Shown: positions 1 to 7,492 of the stretch, one piece after another
Layout of the letters: the number at the start of each line of letters is the position of its first letter
How positions within the stretch are numbered: position 1 is the first letter of the stretch
Source of the DNA: Dolichospermum sp. ST_sed8
GTDB lineage: Bacteria; Cyanobacteriota; Cyanobacteriia; Cyanobacteriales; Nostocaceae
DNA: 64,000 nt
Assembly: GCA_028658405.1 (NCBI GenBank)
Contig: JAKOGY010000001.1
Coordinates: 1-64,000 of the forward strand
Direction: 5' to 3'
Translations under genes and position numbers: made by a program
Notes under the pieces: model-generated
Database searches by the model: none
Seen by the model: the letters and a program-made list of their open reading frames with translations, nothing else
Told to the model about the DNA's origin: nothing

Positions 1-285
1 TGATAACTTATCTATCATCCCAAAATCTGTATATTTTATAGACAATCAAACAACAACATCCTGAAAATCCTCTAATCCTGGTTATCCTGATTCAGACAGA
101 TTGTTATTGATAAATTGTCTGTGAAGATTTGAAGATTATAAAATCCAGTTACAGTAATAGTCAAGAATTAACAGCGGATAATTTAACTGATAACTTATCT
201 ATCATCCCAAAATCTGTATATTTTATAGACAATCAAACAACAACATCCTGAAAATCCTCTAATCCTGGTTATCCTGATTCAGACA
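1..285. repeat. Two 5'-truncated copies of a CAGGAT-type palindromic element
   Basis: Two copies of the element described at 743-967 lie in tandem here. The first copy ends at 98 and the second covers about 99-285. Both carry the internal body (with the motif ATAACTTATCTATCATCCC) and the right terminal inverted repeat ending in TCCTGATTCAGACA. The second copy lacks the left terminal repeat. The second copy stops 3 bases before the stop codon of the minus-strand gene at 288-689. No coding content is supported. Confidence 0.8.
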
Positions 286-287
286 AC

Positions 288-689
288 TTAAACCTGATAT
301 CTAGGATTAAAAACCTTCTTATATTCCAGCTTTAACCCACCAAAATTAATCAATAATCCCACAGGAAAATTATAAGCTACCAAATAGTTTTTCGCTTGTG
401 CTAAATGAACATCTTCTAAAGAAATAACCGCTTTCAACTCCACCACAATCTGATTTTCAACTATAAAATCTGCCCTTCGTGTTCCTACTTCAATTCCTTC
501 ATAATAAATTAGTTGTTCTACCTCCCTTCCAAAACCTAAACCTGATTTTTGCAATTCAATTTCCATACATCTTTGATAAATAACCTCCTGAAAACCATTT
601 CCTAAAGTTCGGTGTATTTTCATTGCACATCCATTGATTATATATGTAATTTCGTCTAATTTTATATTTTGGGTATTAGGTGTGTTCAT
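288..689 (-). CDS. GxxExxY family protein (PD-(D/E)XK nuclease-like)
   Basis: A 133-residue protein of the GxxExxY family (Pfam PDDEXK_3). The signature G-F-Q-E-V-I-Y is at about residues 32-38. It is followed by a nuclease-like core with ADFIVENQIVVELKAV at about residues 73-88, which supplies the D and E-x-K residues of a PD-(D/E)XK fold. The length is normal for the family, so the gene looks intact. No biological role is established for the family. The gene is bracketed by CAGGAT-type repeats: a right-hand repeat end lies at 285, just past the stop, and a GGATTTACAGGAT segment starts at the start codon. It may therefore have spread with these repeats. Nuclease activity is inferred only. 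Confidence 0.85.
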   Translation of the reverse strand: MNTPNTQNIKLDEITYIINGCAMKIHRTLGNGFQEVIYQRCMEIELQKSGLGFGREVEQLIYYEGIEVGTRRADFIVENQIVVELKAVISLEDVHLAQAKNYLVAYNFPVGLLINFGGLKLEYKKVFNPRYQV

Positions 690-742
690 GGATTTACAGG
701 ATTGTTATTGATAAATTGTTGGTGGGATGCTGAAATTGTAAT

Positions 743-967
743 TGTCTGAATCAGGATGTCCAGGATTTGAGGATTTACAGGATTGTTATTGATAAATTGT
801 CTGTGAAGATTTGAATATCATAAAATACAGTTACACCAACAGTCAACAAATAACAGGAGATAATTTAACTGATAACTTATCTATCATCCCAAAATCTCTA
901 TATTTTATGGACAATCAAACAACCACATCCTGTACATCCTCTAATCCTGGTTATCCTGATTCAGACA
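743..967. repeat. Full-length 225-bp palindromic element with about 41-bp inverted ends
   Basis: The left end reads TGTCTGAATCAGGATGTCC and the right end reads GGTTATCCTGATTCAGACA. The two arms are imperfect inverted repeats of about 41 bases built from CAGGAT/ATCCTG units. The body between them is the same as in the two copies at 1-285. It contains no coding sequence of its own, so it looks like a non-autonomous, MITE-like repeat. Confidence 0.75.
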
Positions 968-1007
968 AAAAAATCCTCAAAATCCCCACCTCAAATAAAA
1001 AACTATA

Positions 1008-1048
1008 TCCTGAAAATCCTCTAATCCTGGTTATCCTGATTCAGACAA
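1008..1048. repeat. Solo right end of the CAGGAT-type element
   Basis: This is a separate copy of the right terminal arm (ATCCTGAAAATCCTC through GATTCAGACA) with no body or left arm. It lies 80 bases upstream of the small gene at 1128. Confidence 0.6.
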
Positions 1049-1127
1049 AAAATATTTTAAATTATCCATATTTTTATTGTTGATCATGTTATAATATAAA
1101 GGTTATCAAAATTATTAAGATAATTCT

Positions 1128-1361
1128 ATGATGACTCAAGTAATGATTCAACCCTCATACTGGATAGAATCTGGAATTGAAATCAGCAAAGTCAGAAATT
1201 TGAATTTGTTTAAATTCACTCCAGAATTACAATCTAGGTTAGAAGAACTGGCCGATAAAAATAAAGCAGGAATGTTAACTACAACAGAAGAAACTGAACT
1301 AGCAGGAATATTAGAACTGGATAGGATTTTTACTTTATTGAATGCAAAAATAATTGCTTAA
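1128..1361 (+). CDS. Small conserved hypothetical protein
   Basis: A 77-residue protein I do not recognise with certainty. It is largely helical and charged, with the stretch SRLEELADKNKAGMLTTTEE in the middle. Small proteins with this LEELxxKxxxGxLTxxE pattern are common in cyanobacteria and often sit next to toxin-like genes, but none follows here. The sequence starts ATGATG, so the start could be 1128 or 1131. It lies between two blocks of CAGGAT repeats. Confidence 0.55.
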   Translation: MMTQVMIQPSYWIESGIEISKVRNLNLFKFTPELQSRLEELADKNKAGMLTTTEETELAGILELDRIFTLLNAKIIA

Positions 1362-1411
1362 TCATGACAGTTAACGATACAACCAGAAAATTAGTCAGAG
1401 GCTGATATTTT

Positions 1412-1640
1412 AATTGTCAGAATCAGGATGTCCAGGATTTTAGGATTTTCAGGATTGTTATTTGTAGGTTATTGGTGGAATGCTAAAATTGTAATTGTCA
1501 GAATCAGGATATCCAGGATTTTAGGATTTTCAGGATTGTTATTTGTAGGTTATTGGTGGAATGCTGATATTTTAATTGTCTGAATCAGGATGTCCACCGA
1601 TTTAAGGATTTACAGGATTGTTGTTGATGATTTTTTTGTG
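1412..1640. repeat. 81-bp tandem repeat, nearly three copies
   Basis: A unit beginning AATTGTCAGAATCAGGAT starts at 1412, 1493 and 1574, a period of exactly 81 bases. Each unit contains CAGGATTTTAGGATTTTCAGG followed by a TTATTGGTGGAATGCT spacer. The third copy is cut short. The unit is related to the left arm of the element at 743-967. The rest of the 1362-1740 gap holds only AT-rich sequence. Confidence 0.85.
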
Positions 1641-1740
1641 AATATTGAAAGATAAAAAATGATAATTACAAATTTTGAAGATTTAAAATTACCAATATAC
1701 AAATTTTGCTGCTAGTTAATACATCATGAATATTCATATT

Positions 1741-2316
1741 TCAAATGACTTTTATTAACTGGGGAACTAAGGCTTTTAAAGCATTACCACGATGGCTAAT
1801 TGATTTTTTTAACTCTGTCGTCATTTGAGCAAAAGTCAATTGTTTCTCTGGTATATAGAAAACTGGATCATAACCAAAACCACCATTACCAGCAGGTGCA
1901 AACAAAATTTCACCGTGACAAATACCCTCAGATTGAATTACTATTTCTCCTTGAGGATTTGCAACTGCGATCGCACACACAAATTCAGCCTGGCGATTTT
2001 CCTGATCACCTAACTCTCTTAATAGTCTCTCAATCCGTTCTGTATCTGTGTTTCCATAACGCGCAGAATACACCCCAGGCGCACCATTGAGTGCATCTAC
2101 CTGTAAACCTGAATCATCAGCGATCGCCCAATTACCTGTTATTTTCGCAATTTCTGAGGCTTTGAGACAAGCATTTGCTGCAAAAGTTTTTCCTGTTTCT
2201 TCTACATCCAAATCTTCCGGTTTCAAAGCCAATTCCCAACCAGAATCAGCTAAATAGGCTTGCATTTCCCGCAATTTACCGGGGTTTCCTGTCGCTACTA
2301 CAAGTAATTTATTCAT
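1741..2316 (-). CDS. rdgB: RdgB/HAM1 family XTP/dITP pyrophosphatase
   Basis: A 191-residue housecleaning enzyme that hydrolyses non-canonical purine triphosphates (dITP, XTP, ITP) to monophosphates and keeps them out of DNA and RNA. The start VVATGNPGKLREMQ is the family's nucleotide-binding loop. The core ADDSGLQVDALNG at about residues 65-77 carries the metal-binding Asp residues. GFGYDPVFYIPE and SHRGNALK near the C-terminus are the other conserved blocks. Length is typical, so it is probably functional. It is a single gene on the minus strand with no obvious operon partner. Confidence 0.95.
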   Translation of the reverse strand: MNKLLVVATGNPGKLREMQAYLADSGWELALKPEDLDVEETGKTFAANACLKASEIAKITGNWAIADDSGLQVDALNGAPGVYSARYGNTDTERIERLLRELGDQENRQAEFVCAIAVANPQGEIVIQSEGICHGEILFAPAGNGGFGYDPVFYIPEKQLTFAQMTTELKKSISHRGNALKALVPQLIKVI

Positions 2317-2372
2317 TGGTCATTTGTTAGTTATTAGTTATCAAAAAATAAGTAAAAGCCAAAGATTTTTAT

Positions 2373-2606
2373 TTATTCTAAATTTTCAGAGAAATTGATT
2401 TTTTTATATAATTTCTTTAAAGACAATTCTACATTAATTGATGACAGATTTATCATAGCATCTTCTGTTTCATACTCTGTCAAAATCCATTGATTTTCCG
2501 CAGTTTTAACATACTGCATCACATAATATTTAGTTTGGTCAATTAAAATATATTCTTTAAATTCGGGAATTGAACGATAATAGAGAAATTTATCATACTG
2601 AACCAC
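2373..2606 (-). pseudogene. C-terminal fragment of a Uma2 family protein
   Basis: The 77 residues DKFLYYRSIPEFKEYILIDQ onward match the C-terminal third of Uma2 (DUF820) restriction-endonuclease-like proteins, which are usually about 190-215 residues. The catalytic N-terminal two thirds are missing. A stop codon lies in frame just upstream, and the repeat beginning TATAGGAATCATAAATG starts about 13 bases before the fragment. The repeat therefore probably marks the break. The GTG that would open the frame is unlikely to be a true start. Confidence 0.7.
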
Positions 2607-2618
2607 AGTTAAACACTA

Positions 2619-2717
2619 CATATAGGAATCATAAATGATATTTGAAAAATTTTAGCTCTTGTAGGGTGGGCATTGCCCACCGTTCAGGGGTTTTGGTGGG
2701 CATTGCCCACCCTACAG
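2619..2717. repeat. Dispersed repeat with GGTGGGCATTGCCCACC palindromes
   Basis: The segment starts CATATAGGAATCATAAATG, runs through TTTGAAAAATTTTA, and ends in two inverted copies of the palindrome GGGTGGGCATTGCCCACC. The first 63 bases recur almost unchanged at 3833-3895, and the palindrome alone recurs at 22909-22930. Confidence 0.8.
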
Positions 2718-2789
2718 TTCTAATTTTTATATCAAAATTACCACTAGCAAGGGTGTTTATCTGGATTAATAGCGATAGCGAAGCTCGAC

Positions 2790-2925
2790 CTAGTGGTCTG
2801 TCAAATAAATTTGGACGGATAAGAAACGAACCACGAAGGCACGAAGGACACGAAGGAAGAAGGAAGAAGGAAGAATCAAAATGGCAACAAATGAACCCGT
2901 CAATTAGTTCTTGATAGACTACTAG
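2790..2925. repeat. MITE-like element, 136 bp, with 15-bp inverted ends
   Basis: The left end CTAGTGGTCTGTCAA and the reverse complement of the right end, CTAGTAGTCTATCAA, match at 13 of 15 positions. The interior carries the GAACCACGAAGG repeat seen again near 12950, 59620 and 62680. There is no gene inside. Confidence 0.6.
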
Positions 2926-3009
2926 TAATCGCATTTACCCAATAATTGAGTAGATACAACCACAAATACCATTAATACCAGAATCTTGCCTTGTGTCTAT
3001 ATCTATAAA

Positions 3010-3306
3010 TCAGTGACGAGGTTTTTTCTTGGAAACCTTTAATACAGGTAAAGGATCAGAGGAAGACTGAGGAGGTAAATAGTATTGCACAACAGGCTCT
3101 TCTGGTAAAGACGGACGTTGCTGCATTCGCCATAACTTAAAGACGAGAGCTATTCCGGCTGTTCCTAAACCAAAGGTAAAAAGTGACCAACTATCATCCA
3201 AACCACCAATCAGAGCATCCATTATTCCCGCTGTTATCAATGCACTAATGATAGGTTCTTTGCGGTAGGCTGACTTTAAAAAACGAGGTAATACAGCATT
3301 CATCAC
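3010..3306 (-). CDS. Small predicted membrane protein, hypothetical
   Basis: A 98-residue protein of unknown function. Two hydrophobic stretches, about residues 19-36 and 40-58 (for example LFTFGLGTAGIALVFKLW), could form a membrane hairpin. They are followed by a proline-rich, basic tail ending KKKPRH. It looks like a conserved cyanobacterial small membrane protein, but I cannot name a family. It is a single gene on the minus strand. Confidence 0.6.
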   Translation of the reverse strand: MMNAVLPRFLKSAYRKEPIISALITAGIMDALIGGLDDSWSLFTFGLGTAGIALVFKLWRMQQRPSLPEEPVVQYYLPPQSSSDPLPVLKVSKKKPRH

Positions 3307-3640
3307 AACTTACTTGGTTCCAATTAGGTTTTTGTATAAATTTACTCAGAATATCCCAACCACGATTTGCTTATTGCACTAACGGCAAATAATAACATAA
3401 ATAATTATAGTTTCTCTCAACAAAAAAGCGAGTACGGTAATTCACACCTAAATAAATGATAATTTTAGAAATAACGACGGAATTATAGGCTTTTCAGGAT
3501 TTAATTCCGATTAGGTTGATTTTATAACTTTGTCTTAGTTAGTTCTTAATACAAATATTTTAATATATTAATCGTCAACTTCGTCTATTTTTCAAGCCTA
3601 GAATTTTTAAGTTAGAGAACTGTTGTGGGTGTAAGTTTAC

Positions 3641-3836
3641 CAGCTTTACGCCTATCTGAAAAATTATGGATCTGGTGGAGATACCATTCTTATTCGCAAC
3701 CATGAACTAGATTTCACATCTGCCAATCCTTTAAACGCTCCTAGTGGTAGCAAATACAATACCAATGGCAGAGGCGGTTGTACTAAATTGGTTGTTAATT
3801 CTTCCCGTAACCTGGTATCTCATCGGAACTGTCATA
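3641..3836 (+). pseudogene. Remnant of a PhoX-like (DUF839) alkaline phosphatase
   Basis: One reading frame with no start codon encodes NYGSGGDTILIRNHELDFTS and then GGCTKLVVNSSRNLVSHRNC. This is the pattern of the N-terminal part of DUF839/PhoX phosphatases: an [N/D]TILIRNHE block followed by GG-T-LVV. Only about 65 codons remain. The 3' end runs directly into the repeat copy at 3833. It is a broken gene, not a functional one. A complete, unrelated PhoA-type phosphatase is encoded at 19857. Confidence 0.65.
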
Positions 3837-3897
3837 TAGGAATCATAAATGATATTTGAAAAATTTTAAGTATTGTAGGGTGGGCATTGCCCACCTT
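3833..3897. repeat. Second copy of the CATATAGGAATC...GGGCATTGCCC repeat
   Basis: It is nearly identical to 2619-2681 and ends in TAGGGTGGGCATTGCCCACC. It directly abuts the phosphatase remnant. The remainder of the 3307-4056 gap is AT-rich, with no further gene seen. Confidence 0.8.
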
Positions 3898-3985
3898 ACT
3901 TAGTGGCGTAACTTGTATAGAATAATATATTTAAATCAGAATTTTGCAAAACAGGGTTTTGGGAAAAAAATAAATATAAAACCAA

Positions 3986-4015
3986 TGTAGAGACGTTTCA
4001 TGGAACGTCTCTACA
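3986..4015. repeat. 30-bp palindrome TGTAGAGACG...CGTCTCTACA
   Basis: This is an almost perfect inverted repeat around TTTCATGGAA. A second copy is at 30276-30305. It could form a hairpin, but there is no T-run, so I do not call it a terminator. Confidence 0.75.
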
Positions 4016-4056
4016 CTATCAGCATCACCAATACAAAATTACAAATCTACTTAAAT

Positions 4057-4227
4057 CTACTTTAAACCCAGCCATGCAATTACACCTTGATTGGTAGCAT
4101 ATTCGATTACCACCATTAAAATAAAGCCAATCATAGCCGCTCTACCATTCAAACGTTCAGCGTACTCATTAAAGCCAAACTTGGGTTCTTCCAATTTGGG
4201 GGTAATGGTTGGTTGTTGTTGTGTCAT
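4057..4227 (-). CDS. High-light-inducible protein (HLIP, CAB/ELIP family)
   Basis: A 56-residue single-helix chlorophyll-binding-like protein of the thylakoid membrane. The chlorophyll a/b-binding motif is in FNEYAERLNGRAAMIGF, with E-x-x-N-x-R followed by AMIGF, leading into one transmembrane helix. HLIPs bind pigments and help photoprotection and assembly of photosystem II and chlorophyll proteins under stress. I chose the ATG of MTQQQ because AAAGGA lies just upstream on the minus strand. A longer frame starting ten codons earlier lacks such support. HLIP genes are usually induced by high light, but no regulatory site is recognised here. Confidence 0.92.
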   Translation of the reverse strand: MTQQQPTITPKLEEPKFGFNEYAERLNGRAAMIGFILMVVIEYATNQGVIAWLGLK

Positions 4228-4475
4228 AATCAGTAATTCCTTTCTAGTAATTCGCAAACAAAGATTTACAGGGATTTTTCAAAAAATTGCTGGGGATGGC
4301 GATCGCTACTTAACAATTTTTAATTATTCTTTATCTATTGTAAGAACACTGGCGAATTAGTCAAGATGTAGTGTGAGGGAGAATAAAAATTTTGCATTTT
4401 GAATTACTGAATACGGAAATAATTAGCTAGGTACTGGCACGCTAAAGTGAAACAATAAAATATTAGAGGTTATCA

Positions 4476-5567
4476 ATGGAAATTGGTGTTCCCAAAGAAA
4501 CTAAAGATCAAGAATTTCGGGTCGGTTTAAGTCCTTCCAGTGTTCGGGTATTACGAGAAAACGGTAATAATATTTTTGTAGAAAGTGAAGCAGGTACTGG
4601 TGCGGGATTTACTGATGAAGATTACCGTAATGCTGGAGCAGAAATTGTCAATACTGCCGATGTTGCTTGGAATCAAGAGTTAGTTATCAAAGTCAAAGAG
4701 CCTTTGACAAGTGAGTATAAATTTTTGCAAAAAGGACAATTGTTATTTACTTATTTACATTTAGCGGCAAATCGCCAACTAACAGAACATTTAATTGATT
4801 GTGGCACTTGTGCGATCGCTTACGAAACCGTAGAACAACCAGGAGCAAATAAACTCCCCTTGCTTACCCCCATGAGTATTGTTGCTGGTCGGTTAGCCGT
4901 ACAATTTGGAGCGAGATTCCTAGAGAGTCAACAAGGAGGAAGAGGGGTACTTTTAGGCGGTATACCCGGAGTTAAAGCCGGTCAAGTGGTGATTTTAGGC
5001 GGTGGTGTAGTGGGTACAGAAGCCGCCAAAATTGCCGTGGGTATGGGTGCAATGGTGCAAATATTAGATGTTAACGTTGAACGCCTATCCTACCTAGAAA
5101 CCCTCTTCGGTTCGAGAGTAGAATTACTTTACAGCAACTCTGCCCATATTGAAGCCGCAGTTAAAGAAGCCGATTTACTCATTGGTGCAGTTTTGATTCC
5201 CGGCAAAAAAGCCCCAATTTTAGTATCTCGTGCATTAGTTAAACAAATGCGTCCTGGTTCAGTGATTGTAGATGTAGCTGTTGATCAAGGTGGATGTGTG
5301 GAAACATTACATCCTACTTCTCACACCAAACCAGTATATATTGATGAGGGAGTAGTGCATTATGGCGTTCCTAATATGCCAGGAGCAGTACCTTGGACAT
5401 CAACACAAGCTCTCAACAACAGCACATTACCCTATACTGTCCAGTTAGCAAATCTCGGACTTAAAGCTTTAGACATTAACCCAGCCTTAGCCAAAGGTTT
5501 AAATGTCCAAAATCATCGGCTTGTACATCCCGCTGTGCAAGAAGTCTTCCCGGATTTAGTTGGGTAG
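4476..5567 (+). CDS. ald: Alanine dehydrogenase
   Basis: A 363-residue NAD-dependent L-alanine dehydrogenase that interconverts alanine with pyruvate and ammonium. The N-terminus MEIGVPKETKDQEFRVGL is the family signature. The catalytic Lys is in KVKEPL and the catalytic His in YLHLAA. The Rossmann loop VVILGGGVVGTEAAK is at about residues 170-184. Length is normal. In filamentous cyanobacteria the enzyme feeds nitrogen and carbon metabolism and is linked to diazotrophic growth; that role is from the literature and not visible here. A repeat array begins a few bases after the stop codon. Confidence 0.97.
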   Translation: MEIGVPKETKDQEFRVGLSPSSVRVLRENGNNIFVESEAGTGAGFTDEDYRNAGAEIVNTADVAWNQELVIKVKEPLTSEYKFLQKGQLLFTYLHLAANRQLTEHLIDCGTCAIAYETVEQPGANKLPLLTPMSIVAGRLAVQFGARFLESQQGGRGVLLGGIPGVKAGQVVILGGGVVGTEAAKIAVGMGAMVQILDVNVERLSYLETLFGSRVELLYSNSAHIEAAVKEADLLIGAVLIPGKKAPILVSRALVKQMRPGSVIVDVAVDQGGCVETLHPTSHTKPVYIDEGVVHYGVPNMPGAVPWTSTQALNNSTLPYTVQLANLGLKALDINPALAKGLNVQNHRLVHPAVQEVFPDLVG

Positions 5568-5571
5568 GTAA

Positions 5572-5640
5572 TTGGTGATTGGTAATTGGTAATTGGTAAA
5601 ACTCTTACCCATTACCCATTACCCATTACCCATTACCCAT
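5572..5640. repeat. Short tandem repeat array (TAATTGG / CCCATTA heptamers)
   Basis: Heptamer runs GGTAATTGGTAATTGGT and then TTACCCATTACCCATTACCC form an imperfect inverted pair between two convergent genes. They belong to the STRR class known from heterocystous cyanobacteria. The stop codon of the MAPEG gene lies inside the array. Confidence 0.85.
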
Positions 5641-6025
5641 TTACAATAGATAAAATAATACCAACTAGCGAACCGAGAATTAGTACAATACTGCTCAGAG
5701 AACTAATTGCAAAACCTGGACCGCGTTTTTCTGCTGCTATATAATATCCCCATGCGTAAGCAATCCTTCCCACTACCCAAGCTGCACCAAGAGCAGAACC
5801 CCAAATAGGACTAACGTAAATAGAAAACAACCATAAAGCTGGGATAAATAAAGCAAGCTGTTCTAAGGTATTTTGTTGTACCCTTAGCACACGCTCAAAA
5901 TCCAGGTTTCCTGTAGTTTGGGGTACTGGAACTTGATATTTAAATCTAGCTCTACCAACATTAATTGTAACTACAAAATATAGTATAAGCGCGGAAACAG
6001 TAACTAAACTAGGATAAGGTGACAT
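5633..6025 (-). CDS. MAPEG family membrane protein
   Basis: A 130-residue integral membrane protein of the MAPEG (membrane-associated eicosanoid and glutathione metabolism) superfamily. It has about four hydrophobic helices. The family block RVQQNTLEQLALFIPALWLF is at about residues 47-66, and GRIAYAWGYY is at about 87-96. Some members are glutathione transferases, but the substrate of the cyanobacterial proteins is not known. The C-terminus ends at a stop codon formed by the adjacent heptamer repeats, so the last residues may be altered compared with relatives. Confidence 0.88.
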   Translation of the reverse strand: MSPYPSLVTVSALILYFVVTINVGRARFKYQVPVPQTTGNLDFERVLRVQQNTLEQLALFIPALWLFSIYVSPIWGSALGAAWVVGRIAYAWGYYIAAEKRGPGFAISSLSSIVLILGSLVGIILSIVNG

Positions 6026-6066
6026 AAACTTTAGTAAAATTGAGAAATTGTTACAAAATATTATAG

Positions 6067-6195
6067 ATTACAAACTTACCTGGTAAGCAATCTGATATTA
6101 ATCGTGCTAAAGAATTGTACCAGGAATACAAAAGACGCAAAAAAGAAGTCAATAAAGAACAGGAAAATGAAAACGAGAATAGAAAAAAGATGTAG
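6067..6195 (+). pseudogene. C-terminal remnant of a RelE/HigB-like toxin
   Basis: An open stretch after an in-frame stop at 6064 encodes TNLPGKQSDINRAKELYQEY, then a basic and acidic tail ending at 6195. In addiction-module killer proteins of the COG3657 type, the C-terminus reads GG-KS-Q--DI-KAK-L, which this resembles. The gene immediately downstream is the matching antitoxin family, which supports the identification. The catalytic body of the toxin is missing, so this is a remnant at best. Confidence 0.45.
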
Positions 6196-6200
6196 TTATT

Positions 6201-6527
6201 ATGGCACTTACTAGAGATTCTAAAGAAACTGTTAATGCACGAATCCAAAGAGATCCTGAGTTTGTTATAGCTTTATTAGATGAAGCTATTTCTCTTTTTC
6301 TGAATGGTGAACCAGAAACAGCAAGACTAATTCTGAGAGATATTGTCAATGCAACAGTGGGTTTTGAACAGTTGGCAATTGAAACTTCTAAACCGAGCAA
6401 AAGTTTACATCGGATGTTATCTGCGAAAGGTAATCCAACAATGGATAATCTGACGGCAATTTTCAATGTTTTGCGGAAAAAGCTGAATGTTGATATTAAT
6501 GTGCAGACGACGGTAATTTCGTCATAA
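6201..6527 (+). CDS. HigA-like addiction-module antidote protein
   Basis: A 108-residue DNA-binding protein of the COG3636 antidote family. The N-terminal part (residues about 14-50) is helical. The helix-turn-helix lies at about residues 60-95, with LHRMLSAKGNPTMDNLTAIF as the recognition region. These antitoxins normally sit 3' of their RelE/HigB-type toxin and repress the operon. Here the toxin is reduced to the fragment ending 5 bases upstream, so this is probably an orphan antitoxin that might still regulate DNA or neutralise related toxins elsewhere. Confidence 0.85.
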   Translation: MALTRDSKETVNARIQRDPEFVIALLDEAISLFLNGEPETARLILRDIVNATVGFEQLAIETSKPSKSLHRMLSAKGNPTMDNLTAIFNVLRKKLNVDINVQTTVISS

Positions 6528-6533
6528 TTTTTT

Positions 6534-7172
6534 TCATGAATTGCCACTACGAATACTTTCACGGAACTTTGATATTAAATCCTTTGGTTTTTCCCCAGAT
6601 AAAATTAAACTTGCCAACAAATCTAAATCCAAATCTGGTAGAAATACACTTTTTGATATTTTCTCATACTGATCACCACGCAGATGATATAACGAAAATT
6701 GATAATTCTGCCAAAACCAAACTTCTGGAACTCCCAAACCTTGATAAATTAATAAATCATTAATTCCCCCACTAGTAACAACCACTTCAATAGCTAAATC
6801 AGGAACAGATTTTTCTGAATTAAAACAATAACACTCATCTGGTTCAATACCTCTAGCAGATGCTTCTTTTCTAAAGGTAGTTGAACCTAAAGGATAAAAA
6901 TCAATATCTGTTTCTATAAAATACGTCTCTAATAATAAAGCAATAATTTTTTTCTCAAACTCATGACGACGACTAGGAGACATTATTTCTAAAGTACCTT
7001 CTAAATATTTAAAGCGATAATGAGAAGTATTTTCAAATCTCTTTAATATTGTCTCATAGATATTCCAACCAATCCCATTCATAAGTAAAATTTGGTCAGA
7101 ATCAACATTCTGTAATATTGATTGACTAGTTAATTCTTCCCATTGGTTCAATTTTTCTAGTAAACCTAACAT
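6534..7172 (-). CDS. Uma2 family (DUF820) restriction-endonuclease-like protein
   Basis: A 212-residue protein of the Uma2 family, which is strongly expanded in cyanobacteria. It has a PD-(D/E)XK-like core: the E in YLEGTLEIMSPSRRHE, then ARGIEPDECYCF, then VPDLAIEVVVTSGGINDL, followed by the YQGLGVPEVWFW block. No cellular function has been proven for the family. I chose the ATG at 7172 because GGAG lies eight bases upstream, rather than the in-frame TTG two codons earlier. It is convergent with the antitoxin gene, separated by 6 bases. Confidence 0.9.
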   Translation of the reverse strand: MLGLLEKLNQWEELTSQSILQNVDSDQILLMNGIGWNIYETILKRFENTSHYRFKYLEGTLEIMSPSRRHEFEKKIIALLLETYFIETDIDFYPLGSTTFRKEASARGIEPDECYCFNSEKSVPDLAIEVVVTSGGINDLLIYQGLGVPEVWFWQNYQFSLYHLRGDQYEKISKSVFLPDLDLDLLASLILSGEKPKDLISKFRESIRSGNS

Positions 7173-7178
7173 TGTCAA

Positions 7179-7492
7179 TGCTCCAAAATTACTTTAATTT
7201 ACAGCATAATCTTAGCCATATACCTGTCCTTCTTTAATATATCAGCTACTAATACCAAATTTATTCAGAAACCAATATAAAATGGTTACAAAAAGTCAAG
7301 AATTTTGGAATGATATTAATTTCAATATTTACACTGTGTGCATTTACAAATTTAGTTAAATAAATATAAGTATTAGCACTGACAATACTTAAAGTGTTAT
7401 ATAATACAAATAATTTATAGACGATCTATTAGTAACAGAACATATCAGGAATTTGCTAAAATTTCAGTTAGCTTGTTTTCCTTGCTATACCA
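7179..7492. other. Intergenic region between divergent genes
   Basis: 314 bases of AT-rich sequence between the Uma2 gene and the ABC ATPase gene. It must hold the promoters of both divergent units, but I see no clear operator, repeat or RNA. Confidence 0.5.

Noticed and set aside
811-1083. 90-codon frame between the GxxExxY gene and the small gene at 1128
   Set aside because: It is translated almost wholly from the CAGGAT-type repeat.
2642-2914. Frames on both strands through the GGGCATTGCCC and GAACCACGAAGG region
   Set aside because: They are made only of dispersed repeats and recur with the repeats elsewhere.
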